IMG/VR virus record: IMGVR_UViG_3300021601_000006
Span: 1-33,540 of that record
From: a virus
Reading direction: 5' to 3' (one strand)
Length of the DNA stretch: 33,540 nucleotides
Position 1 is the first letter of the stretch. Each line of letters opens with the position of its first letter. The position numbers and the translations under genes were made by a program. Below are positions 1 to 8,050 of the stretch, one piece after another. The notes below the pieces were generated by a model. It was not told where the DNA came from. It made no database searches and was given only the letters and a program-made list of their open reading frames with translations.

Positions 1-771
1 TCCCCTAGCCCAACACCTGAATCAGCGGAAAATCCACAAAATTCCCCAATGATTGCAGGATTTGGGGGAACAGGAACTAAACCTCCGCCAACAAAAACTA
101 ACACAGGATTTGGAAGAGTTATACAAGGTGGCGCGCGTTCTGTTGGGTCATTGTTGAGAATACCTGCAAACTTTATGGACGCTGTTGGGCTAACTGACCC
201 TAAAGAAGACGATGCAAAACGAGAACAAGTATTAGCAGATATAGAAAACGAACGGCAGAAAGCTCTTAAAGAAGAACAAAGAATAGCGGATGAAAAAGCA
301 GCAGAAAAGGAGAAGGCACTTTTAGAAGAAAAAAAGAAGGAAGCAGAAAAAGCAAAAGAAGCAGCAAGAATAGCAGCAGAAGAAGCTGCAAAAGTAGAAG
401 CAAATAAAGCAGCGGAAAAAGCAAAAAGAGAAGAAGAAGAAAGAGTAAGGCTTGCCGCCGTAGCGAAAGAAAATGCTAGAAAAATACAAGAAGAAAAAGA
501 CATAGCAGAAGCAGTAAAAGCAAAAGAAAAACTAGGTAAGAAAGATCCACCTGCTCCTGTTGCTGAACCACCTACCAAAGTAGAAAATCCAAACCCACAA
601 CCACCAAAGGAAAGCATACTAAAAGACATAATACCTTGGTTGGGTTTAGCTGCAATTCAAAAAGAGTCTATGGCTTTTCCTACTATGGTTTCTGGTATAC
701 CTTCAGCAAGTGCACCAAGCTTTGAAAAAACACAATTAGATATTCTATATTACACCGAAGCAGGTCTTTAA
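1..771 (+). CDS. Coiled-coil virion-region protein, 5' end outside window
   Basis: The frame is open from base 1 to the stop at 769-771, giving at least 256 residues. The first ATG, at 49, has no ribosome binding site and the reading frame continues through it to the window edge, so this is probably the C-terminal part of a longer protein. After a Pro/Gly-rich start comes a long Lys/Glu/Ala-rich stretch (about residues 50-168 counted from the ATG), typical of a continuous coiled coil. A Pro-rich segment and a short hydrophobic stretch (ILKDIIPWLGLAAIQ) follow near the C-terminus. It is translationally coupled to the next gene (TAATG). Its position ahead of tail genes suggests a virion protein, possibly a tape-measure-like or scaffold-like one, but no family is recognised. 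Confidence 0.6.
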   Translation, partial: SPSPTPESAENPQNSPMIAGFGGTGTKPPPTKTNTGFGRVIQGGARSVGSLLRIPANFMDAVGLTDPKEDDAKREQVLADIENERQKALKEEQRIADEKAAEKEKALLEEKKKEAEKAKEAARIAAEEAAKVEANKAAEKAKREEEERVRLAAVAKENARKIQEEKDIAEAVKAKEKLGKKDPPAPVAEPPTKVENPNPQPPKESILKDIIPWLGLAAIQKESMAFPTMVSGIPSASAPSFEKTQLDILYYTEAGL

Positions 772-1301
772 TGGCTCAAATAAAATCACCTATAGCTGAC
801 ATATTAAAATCTATAAAGACAGCTATTAAAACAAGCCTGAGTATAACTAACGACACTATTGTTAAGATTGTCGCTAGGGATGACATCCCGATGTACGGAG
901 GAGACTTTGATATACTTGTAAAAGCTAACTTACCATTCCCTGTTGAGGAATTTGTAAGTGGGGCTGGAAGAACCGCTAGCGTTCTTCTCAGAACTATAAC
1001 TATTGTAATTAGGACAAGGCTAGGTGTTGATAGGAGCGACACAGACGAGAGGTCGCTTATGGACCCTGTGTACGGTCACCTAAGAAGAGAAGAACAAATT
1101 TTAAATTGCCTACATTTAAAATTCCTTTACAACACAAACGGTGATATGATAAGTGCAGAGCCTGTCCGACTCGCAGAGCCTAACGCCGCTTGGGGTGAGA
1201 TAGCACACTACAACAAGGAAGACGCAGATAAGTCCTCACAGAGGCAAATATCTAGGTCATTTTTAAACTTTGAAGTAAAATACATAATGGATGTCACATA
1301 A
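771..1301 (+). CDS. Putative neck / tail-completion protein
   Basis: This 176-residue protein starts at an ATG sharing a base with the preceding stop (TAATG) and ends the same way into the next gene. It has an alternating strand-rich centre (SVLLRTITIVIRTRLGVD) followed by an acidic segment and a helix beginning GHLRREEQILNCL. That arrangement, and a small protein between connector-type and tail genes, resembles tail terminator or tail-completion proteins. The resemblance is one of pattern, not a clear motif. No signal peptide or membrane segment is seen. Reality as a gene is well supported by coupling on both sides; the function is an inference from order and shape. Confidence 0.55.
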   Translation: MAQIKSPIADILKSIKTAIKTSLSITNDTIVKIVARDDIPMYGGDFDILVKANLPFPVEEFVSGAGRTASVLLRTITIVIRTRLGVDRSDTDERSLMDPVYGHLRREEQILNCLHLKFLYNTNGDMISAEPVRLAEPNAAWGEIAHYNKEDADKSSQRQISRSFLNFEVKYIMDVT

Positions 1302-2836
1302 TGGGAATATCTGCAAATTTTCTGCAATACGGGCCAATACGAATAGGTATGGTTCGTGTTGAGGATTACAAGAGAGAACCTGTCTACGCAGATAAGGAAA
1401 AGACGCACTACATCTACACAAGGCACACTTTGTTAGTCAAGGGTGTTGTTTCGCCTGACAACGACATAGACCAGATGGTTCTAGGACCTAACTCTACCAA
1501 TGTTATAGATGTCGATAATGTTATTCAGCACTTCCTTACAACTCCAAGGCTTAAGCTTATATACTCTGTAGGTGGGCAGATACTTTTAGAATCGCCTATG
1601 AGAGATCCTTCAACAAATGCGGAAGAGTCTGTAGATTGCAACAACGGGCCTAGGCCACTAGGTTGCTCTTTAAAAAGAATAAATGGGATGAACAGTGCTC
1701 ATGTTGAGTTTGTCATCCAGACAGACTTAAACGAGGCACACTTGTACGGTGCACCTAGGTACCCGATACTAAGCAACAACTACGCTATGGAGCACATCAT
1801 TGACCAAGACTTCTACACGACCATAAAGGTTGTTGGGGTTTTGCACTTCAGGTCAGATGTGTTATTCAACAACAATTTATCACCTGACGACTTTAGAGAG
1901 ATAATAAATATACCTACGCCAGTTGGGTTTAAGAGAGACTTAGTAAAGTGCAGGCTTCACCCAGGTTCAATGAAGATGGAGTATAGCTTTCTAGACCGTG
2001 AGACACACTTTCACATAGACACACGGAATAACGCTAGTACGGGTGGTGCCCTTATAGATAACGGTATAGATGCTCCGTATTTGGCACCTTGGCCAAATAC
2101 GAAGAATATAACACGAATAGAGATAAAACAAGGAATAACAAACACTACAGATTCAATTGCATCTGCTATATCGGCTGGCGGAAAAGAACTATTAGACTCA
2201 TTTACAAGCGGTAAGCTACTAAGCATGATTAAGGCTGGGGGTGCTGCGGTATCACAATTTGTACCACTAAACGAAGAAACACTAGATATAACAATATACG
2301 GTAACAATTTATCAGACAAAAGAGATCTTGAATACCTTGCGTTTTTTATAATTGAGAAGAGAATGCCTTTTGACATTAGTGCGGGCAGGTACGGTTTCCA
2401 CTTAGAGGAAGATTTGGTAGGTAGCTTTATTCGTATTCAGGTTAAGAGGTACTCTAGTGCTGTTAAGGTGGCACAGAAGTTCTGGACTGTCAATAACTCA
2501 ACACTAACACAAACGACATTAGACCCGTTCACCGTGTTCACAGGTAAGAAGTTTAATTTAAACTACCTGCACTTTAAAGGATTCATGTCTAACGATGAAG
2601 ACATTGATGGTGTGGCAGTTAAGACCTATAAGGGTGGTCAATACAACGACAAGCTGAATGATGTTACAATTGTAAGTGCTAGGTCTGGAAAAGATCAGAT
2701 GAGAGGTTCTTACCTAGAGCAGATATTTGTTGAGGCTATACGACAATCGCCAGCTGAATTCCCTGTCGACCCTCACGATACAGCTAAAGAAAAATACCTT
2801 CCCGGAAATACCAAAGAATTGCACTTTAATGTATAG
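1301..2836 (+). CDS. Large virion-region protein of unknown function
   Basis: This 511-residue protein is coupled to the gene before it (TAATG). No catalytic motif is visible. The N-terminal third contains a beta-rich segment around THYIYTRHTLLVKGVV. A central segment (FKRDLVKCRLHPGSMKMEYSFLDRE, split over residues of about 210-235) has the look of a conserved structural core seen in phage tail or baseplate proteins. An Ala/Gly-rich stretch near residues 285-310 may be flexible. The position between a putative tail-completion gene and further tail genes, and its size, suggest a baseplate, sheath or hub role. I do not recognise the family and these are inferences from context. Confidence 0.55.
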   Translation: MGISANFLQYGPIRIGMVRVEDYKREPVYADKEKTHYIYTRHTLLVKGVVSPDNDIDQMVLGPNSTNVIDVDNVIQHFLTTPRLKLIYSVGGQILLESPMRDPSTNAEESVDCNNGPRPLGCSLKRINGMNSAHVEFVIQTDLNEAHLYGAPRYPILSNNYAMEHIIDQDFYTTIKVVGVLHFRSDVLFNNNLSPDDFREIINIPTPVGFKRDLVKCRLHPGSMKMEYSFLDRETHFHIDTRNNASTGGALIDNGIDAPYLAPWPNTKNITRIEIKQGITNTTDSIASAISAGGKELLDSFTSGKLLSMIKAGGAAVSQFVPLNEETLDITIYGNNLSDKRDLEYLAFFIIEKRMPFDISAGRYGFHLEEDLVGSFIRIQVKRYSSAVKVAQKFWTVNNSTLTQTTLDPFTVFTGKKFNLNYLHFKGFMSNDEDIDGVAVKTYKGGQYNDKLNDVTIVSARSGKDQMRGSYLEQIFVEAIRQSPAEFPVDPHDTAKEKYLPGNTKELHFNV

Positions 2837-2844
2837 GAGGTAAT

Positions 2845-3384
2845 ATGAGCTATAACAGCGGACTTTTGTTTTTTCCAAACAGACAAGTGTTAAATTTATA
2901 CGGAAGCAATGTAACCAGAAAAAGGCTAAAGTACTACAGAGAGGTGCCCGGCGGATATGTCATTAAAAAGAACGACTTTCAGGCAACAGTGCTACTACCT
3001 GCAAAAGTAGTTGGGAATCCTAGAGTTAAGATGAACGCCAAGCAGCTAGCTAAGTTTGACAAGCTAGTTAACGCACAGGTAGACACATACATATACAACA
3101 ACTTCCCTTGGGAAAAATCAATAGTCACAGTTCGGCAATACTACTCAATGCTAGTGCCTATGGAAATTTCAGAGCTAAGGGCTGGAACAGCAAAAGCTGC
3201 ATTTGCCACATGGTTTAACTTGTACTCGGCGGCGTATAAAGACAAACTAAGGCCAGCTGCTTTTTGGAAGGGTGTTACAGACAAACTTGTGTCTGGTGGT
3301 TACGCATCAGAGAACGGTGCTGCTGTTAATAACGCTGCTATAGCTGCACTACTTCAAAAAATTCAGGAGCTTTATGCCAATTAG
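2845..3384 (+). CDS. Small virion-region protein, unknown
   Basis: This 179-residue protein has one of the best ribosome binding sites in the window: AGGAGG ends about five bases before the ATG at 2845. The product is basic and mixed alpha/beta, with many Tyr and Lys residues in the first half and a helical, Ala-rich C-terminal half ending ALLQKIQELYAN. There is no signal peptide, membrane segment or recognisable catalytic motif. Its last 11 bases overlap the next gene. The strong translation signal and location among tail genes fit a protein made in high copy, such as a tube or chaperone, but the sequence does not decide this. Confidence 0.5.
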   Translation: MSYNSGLLFFPNRQVLNLYGSNVTRKRLKYYREVPGGYVIKKNDFQATVLLPAKVVGNPRVKMNAKQLAKFDKLVNAQVDTYIYNNFPWEKSIVTVRQYYSMLVPMEISELRAGTAKAAFATWFNLYSAAYKDKLRPAAFWKGVTDKLVSGGYASENGAAVNNAAIAALLQKIQELYAN

Positions 3385-4003
3385 TATAAACGCACTAGAG
3401 AGATTGCACAGCAGGCCTGTTGTTTACACGCTTGCACACGGTATGTTTCCGTACACAAGTGCTCAGGTTTCTATTAGCTATGTTTACGAGGCATCCTTAA
3501 TAACATCTCCTATTCTAGATGCTACTAATAGTAAAGAGATCTTTGATTTTGGTGGAACATCTAAAGAGATTATGGTATTCTCTTTTTCTAGAATGAATAA
3601 GCCACCGGATGTACCAGCGTTGCTAACTGCGTTCACAGGAATTAACAAAAGAACACTTGTTAGGCATGAAATAACAATGCAAGCCCCTCAAGTAGACCCT
3701 CAGACAGGATCAACCACATACCACTGCAACGGTAGTGCTGTGTACATGATGTCTTTGTCAAGCCCTGAGGCGATACAGACTAGAACATTCTACTATCCAA
3801 AAAGTCCTATAGACGGTTCCAATGTGTACGCTACAACATCCACTGCAAACGGAAGCTCGGTAGATAATTGGACATCTATATTCTACGAATGGTTAGGCGG
3901 ATTAGAATCTCCTGTGATTAAAGACGACTTCTATCAAGATATAACAAGCACAGGAACGGTAGACTCAACTGGCCCAACTGGTAACGACATAACACAAGCA
4001 TAA
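3374..4003 (+). CDS. Virion-region protein, unknown (possible tail component)
   Basis: This 209-residue protein starts inside the end of the previous gene. Its own Shine-Dalgarno sequence (AGGAG, four bases before the ATG) supports an independent start rather than a frameshift product. It is strand-rich, with a Phe/Tyr/Ser-rich N-terminal half and a C-terminal tail rich in Thr, Gly and Asp (from about residue 185). No motif I can name is present. Size and position would fit a tail tube or a small baseplate subunit. Function is unassigned. Confidence 0.5.
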   Translation: MPISINALERLHSRPVVYTLAHGMFPYTSAQVSISYVYEASLITSPILDATNSKEIFDFGGTSKEIMVFSFSRMNKPPDVPALLTAFTGINKRTLVRHEITMQAPQVDPQTGSTTYHCNGSAVYMMSLSSPEAIQTRTFYYPKSPIDGSNVYATTSTANGSSVDNWTSIFYEWLGGLESPVIKDDFYQDITSTGTVDSTGPTGNDITQA

Positions 4004-4015
4004 AAAGGAAAAAAC

Positions 4016-5371
4016 ATGGCAATTGTATACGATGGAGCCTACGGAATATTTACAAAAATTGGTCTAATTGGGGGTTTTCTGGAAAGCATTAATGCTTTCC
4101 AGAAAACACTGTATTATGCTAAATCTCCAACATTTGTGGAAAAGTTTACTTTGAATGGTAAGACAAAACTTGTCATAAACTATATTCCTACAATAGAGAG
4201 TCAAATTAGCTTAATAAGTGACCTTATGCCTAATTTGTTTTTAGATGTAGCGGCAAACGCACTTATAGACACGGTTACAACACACGACCCGCTAATACCT
4301 AAAAATGTAACGGCTTGCATGAATGAGCTAGTGTCTCAGATGCTAAAGGATAACAAAACAGTGGCGAAGTTAAAAAACACAATCACTGTGTCAGACCCTA
4401 GTGCTAAAAATGTAGTGGTGTGGGAAAACAAAAACAGACAAGGTGGACCTAACCAATTCACACTAGCTGAATCCATTAGGTTTGAGGTTTCTTCAGACTC
4501 TTACACGGGTGGTGCATCCTCAGGTAATGAGACATTTTCTATTATAACTAAGGATAGCGTAGACGGTGCGTACAGCTACGACTACCCAGCAGGTTCGGGC
4601 GCTTCAGACACATTTAGTAGGGTGAATATACGAGGATCTGGCTTAGAAGGCAATATACTTCTAAACGGCACATTTACAGATCCTGACACGACAGTAATAA
4701 CAGCACCACTTTCTTGGGATTCATCCTCATCGAAAGGAACTAAAGGAACTAACTGGACAACGACAACAAGCGGGTTGCTTATCACAGGGAATGCAACTCA
4801 AGATGTAAGACTTCAGCAAAATGTAACAACCTATATAAACACAAACGCACTGTACAGTTTTTACTTTAAATTAAACGCACCTGTGGCTTTAACAACTGGG
4901 GATTTTCAGATAGATTTAGTAGACGATTATGGTACTATACTAACATCAGATGTTAACTCTATGCTAAGTTTTAGCGTACCGTTATCAACTCTAACAAGCA
5001 CAGACTCTGTATTTACCGGATCTTTTGTTATGGGTTCAAAGAAATCACCAATTGTCCACCTTAGGATTAGATCCACCTTACAAAGTACAAAGACGCTATA
5101 TGTCAAGGACATGGTTCTTTCCGAAATGCACGAAGTTTACCCAGGTGGTCCGTTCGTGTCTGTTCTAGGGTTACCAACCGCGCCATTATACAAGGGCGAT
5201 AGAATAGATAATGTAATTACTAAAGTAAAAGACGATGGAACAACAAATGGGGCAACATACACTAACGCCACATTCCAGATTCTTTTTGATAGGCTTTTTG
5301 GAACAAGCCCTTCGGGATTCACACTGCCTAATTCAACAACCCCTAACATACCAGACAGCTTAATACAATAA
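4016..5371 (+). CDS. Virion-region protein with a carbohydrate-binding-like beta domain
   Basis: This 451-residue protein is preceded by AAAGGA and six A residues before the ATG. Residues 1-150 are mixed. Residues of about 210-375 look like a jelly-roll, carbohydrate-binding-module type domain: an NILLNGTF opening, a Trp in a Ser/Thr-rich loop, a YSFYFKL strand, an FQIDLVDDYG strand, and a closing LYVKDMVLSEM strand. Such domains in tail proteins commonly bind glycans or decorate the particle. The first 30 codons contain a perfect 34-bp palindrome (4074-4107), described separately. The gene is coupled to the next by TAATG. Its role as a structural or decorating tail protein is inferred. Confidence 0.5.
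   Translation: MAIVYDGAYGIFTKIGLIGGFLESINAFQKTLYYAKSPTFVEKFTLNGKTKLVINYIPTIESQISLISDLMPNLFLDVAANALIDTVTTHDPLIPKNVTACMNELVSQMLKDNKTVAKLKNTITVSDPSAKNVVVWENKNRQGGPNQFTLAESIRFEVSSDSYTGGASSGNETFSIITKDSVDGAYSYDYPAGSGASDTFSRVNIRGSGLEGNILLNGTFTDPDTTVITAPLSWDSSSSKGTKGTNWTTTTSGLLITGNATQDVRLQQNVTTYINTNALYSFYFKLNAPVALTTGDFQIDLVDDYGTILTSDVNSMLSFSVPLSTLTSTDSVFTGSFVMGSKKSPIVHLRIRSTLQSTKTLYVKDMVLSEMHEVYPGGPFVSVLGLPTAPLYKGDRIDNVITKVKDDGTTNGATYTNATFQILFDRLFGTSPSGFTLPNSTTPNIPDSLIQ
4074..4107. repeat. Perfect 34-bp palindrome inside a coding sequence
   Basis: The left arm GTTTTCTGGAAAGCATT is followed immediately by its exact reverse complement, with no spacer. It covers codons 20 to 31 of the 451-residue gene (GFLESINAFQKT). 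As RNA it could form a long hairpin about 60 bases after the start codon; as DNA it could form a cruciform or bind a symmetric dimer. It is the longest uninterrupted palindrome I found in the window. Confidence 0.95.
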
Positions 5372-8049
5372 TGTCAATATTAATGACTTACGACAATATG
5401 CCACTTATACTACCTAACAAGGAGTTAAAAGAGTACGCACGCAATGTTCATTTATTTTCCCCAACAGATTATTTTTCAGCTAACTATATATCGTCTTTAA
5501 ACTACAGTGATGTTTCTTCAAACCCTGAATATAGCAAATATTCTGAATTAGAACTTGGGCAGCTATACTGGCCTGTTGGTGCCAGAAGATACGCCGCTGG
5601 TTTCTTCTTAGTCACTTCAGAAAATTTAGAAAAAATGCCTAAATTTGATGTGTCAGGTAATTCAGACAGCGGTGATGAATTTGGCGGAATTCGTGCTAAT
5701 GTTAACCACCCTCAGAACGGGTACAGTTCAAAATATCTGTACATACAAACAAATCAAAACGAAGCAAAATTTAAAATGTGGATGCTTCCACCAAGACCGC
5801 TTTTTAACTCTTACAAGAAAAAAAGTTTGTGGGTTCTACCTTTAGTAGACGATAGGTACTGGTGGTGGTACCACACTACCGAAACATTTAAGCTTAAAAG
5901 CTGCACTACATGGGAAGATCTTTATAAAAACATACTAAAGGGATTAGGTTACTCTACTCAAGCTATTACTGTAGATAGCATTGACCAAAAATACCTTTTC
6001 CCAAATAAATTGTTTTTATCTTCTAATCAAGAAACTCGATTACCTATTCTTTTAGAAGCTATAGGAAGATCCACAAACACTAAGCTAATATTAAAACACG
6101 ATGCGTCTGTGCATGTTATGAATGCTTCAAATAGCTTTGCAAATATGACAACTCGAACTACACTTAAGTCTACAAATTCCTCTGGTGGGTTTGGAAGTTT
6201 AGCGTCATTCCCTAAAAGCAACTTGTCTAGGGCATATGACATAGAGTCTGAAATACAAACTAGTGAAACAGGACTTGAAGATGTTACTTTAAGATCTAGA
6301 GACACGGCAGGTGTTATACCATCTACAATTACATTCATGGTGAGCAACACACCTTACAAATTAAACACCAGAAGCAATTTTAATCCGATAGGTGCGTTTG
6401 GTGATGACACTACTAATTCTGCGTCACTGCCTAGCGGTTCTGTGCACTACTACACATCCACAGAAGAAGATTTAATGCCGCCTGTGGCGTTTACTCGCAA
6501 AGTCAGTATAAACCCTGACAAGGGAATAAATGTGCCTGTTAAAGCAGGTGATAAGGCCTACGACCTAAGAAAAAACTTAATATACTCGGCTACATCAGTT
6601 ACTGGAGAAGGTGTTGCCACATGGTCTGAACCATCAGCAGGCTCTGGTGTTTTAAGTAAGTACTTCATGTTAAATATATCAAGCTACAAGGCATCTGCTA
6701 AATCTTGCCCGGTGTACGCACAACTGCCACTTACAGAAACTGAAGCAGTTTTTAGCAAAAGGCAGCTAACTGAATACATGGAGTTATTTAGGGACGATTG
6801 GGTTAAACTTCAGATGGGAGATGCTAATTTAATTTTAAACGATGTGGAAGAAATACCACCTAGCGGTATGCACGATTATGTAATTTATCAAGTTGCGGAT
6901 ACAATTTCGACTAAGGTTGTAAGGGCACCGTATAACGAGCCTATTCAAGATATCTACATTGAGTCCTATTTGGGCGATGCGTCAGGATGTGACGCTGATA
7001 CCTACCCGTGCGGAAGTTGCAGAGGTATGCAAGCAGATGAATATGCGTATAGCCCTTTAATTGGAAGAGGTATTCCTGAAAACTTTCTAACATTTAGCCC
7101 AATCAAGGTACCAGGCCAAACAATATCTGACAGTTATGTGGTAACTCCTGAGGGGTTGCTTGCTGACTACCCTTGGTACCACAAGCCACCCTATGTGGCT
7201 AAATTCTGTTTAGGTGGTGCGACAGGAACGGCGGCTTTAGATTATCATTTTAGAGTTGCAGGTGAGATAAGCGTGTATTGGGATGGTCAAAAAGTTGCAT
7301 CTAGGAAGGTGAATGGTACTAGACCTAGAGTTAATAATTGTAGTGATTATAAGGGAAGAATATCATTTGCTAAAACTACAAAAACACCTACTTACGCTAT
7401 AGTAGTTGTAGATACAACCGATAACACATCTTCAGCTACAGACAGCAACACATTTAAAAAACAAAATTGGGCAGTTAATATGCGTTGTGTAGATTCCCAG
7501 CCATTCCCTGCACCATTGGACATATACTGTGCGGATTCTGCTAAACTTAATGAGGTTCCTTCTGTAATTCTTTTAGGTATGTTTACACCTCCTCAGTCGT
7601 ATATTCCAGGTCAATCTTATGGCTCCTACACAACAACAACAATATGTGATGGTAACACGCCAGATGCTAACTTTAAATGCAACGGTACAGATGCGTACAT
7701 ACCTGACAATCTAGTTTTGACTTTTGAAACACCCCCTGCGTCTTGCTCATATTTAAAGGATGTAGTAATAGACTTACAAAAAAGTGCAACAGGTGGAGGT
7801 TGGAGCGGCGTAGTTGACGGAGTAGGACCTCTAAAAAAACTAATTATTGCTAATTTAAGACTTAGTGGAACTGATGGTGGGGCAACACTTCGTATTTTAG
7901 ACCTTTTAGATGGAAACAAAGAACTTGTATCAGTAAGTGCTCCAATTTGTGTAACATCCGCACCATTTAAAATTCAATATCTAAACGGAAACCTAAACTT
8001 ACTCTCTTGCGTAGGAACAACCACAAAAATAATAATTAAAGAGGCGTAA
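5371..8049 (+). CDS. Large tail / baseplate-associated protein
   Basis: This 892-residue protein starts at an ATG coupled to the previous stop (TAATG). The N-terminal third has a conserved-looking core, LWVLPLVDDRYWWWYHT near residues 150-170, followed by a helical segment and the LPILLEAIG stretch, a pattern I associate with large phage tail proteins. The middle is beta-rich. The last 350 residues contain about ten Cys residues, including the pair in YPCGSCRGMQ, suggesting disulfides or metal sites unusual for a cytoplasmically assembled tail. The C-terminus has Gly-rich and hydrophobic strands. Location directly before the fibre genes supports a baseplate or fibre-attachment role. No enzyme motif is seen. 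Confidence 0.6.
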   Translation: MSILMTYDNMPLILPNKELKEYARNVHLFSPTDYFSANYISSLNYSDVSSNPEYSKYSELELGQLYWPVGARRYAAGFFLVTSENLEKMPKFDVSGNSDSGDEFGGIRANVNHPQNGYSSKYLYIQTNQNEAKFKMWMLPPRPLFNSYKKKSLWVLPLVDDRYWWWYHTTETFKLKSCTTWEDLYKNILKGLGYSTQAITVDSIDQKYLFPNKLFLSSNQETRLPILLEAIGRSTNTKLILKHDASVHVMNASNSFANMTTRTTLKSTNSSGGFGSLASFPKSNLSRAYDIESEIQTSETGLEDVTLRSRDTAGVIPSTITFMVSNTPYKLNTRSNFNPIGAFGDDTTNSASLPSGSVHYYTSTEEDLMPPVAFTRKVSINPDKGINVPVKAGDKAYDLRKNLIYSATSVTGEGVATWSEPSAGSGVLSKYFMLNISSYKASAKSCPVYAQLPLTETEAVFSKRQLTEYMELFRDDWVKLQMGDANLILNDVEEIPPSGMHDYVIYQVADTISTKVVRAPYNEPIQDIYIESYLGDASGCDADTYPCGSCRGMQADEYAYSPLIGRGIPENFLTFSPIKVPGQTISDSYVVTPEGLLADYPWYHKPPYVAKFCLGGATGTAALDYHFRVAGEISVYWDGQKVASRKVNGTRPRVNNCSDYKGRISFAKTTKTPTYAIVVVDTTDNTSSATDSNTFKKQNWAVNMRCVDSQPFPAPLDIYCADSAKLNEVPSVILLGMFTPPQSYIPGQSYGSYTTTTICDGNTPDANFKCNGTDAYIPDNLVLTFETPPASCSYLKDVVIDLQKSATGGGWSGVVDGVGPLKKLIIANLRLSGTDGGATLRILDLLDGNKELVSVSAPICVTSAPFKIQYLNGNLNLLSCVGTTTKIIIKEA

Positions 8050-8050
8050 T

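Noticed and set aside
3340-3390. Possible programmed frameshift joining the genes at 2845 and 3374, as in tail assembly chaperones
   Set aside because: An A run is present near the end of the first gene, but it does not form a proper slippery heptamer in frame, and the second gene has its own AGGAG and ATG.
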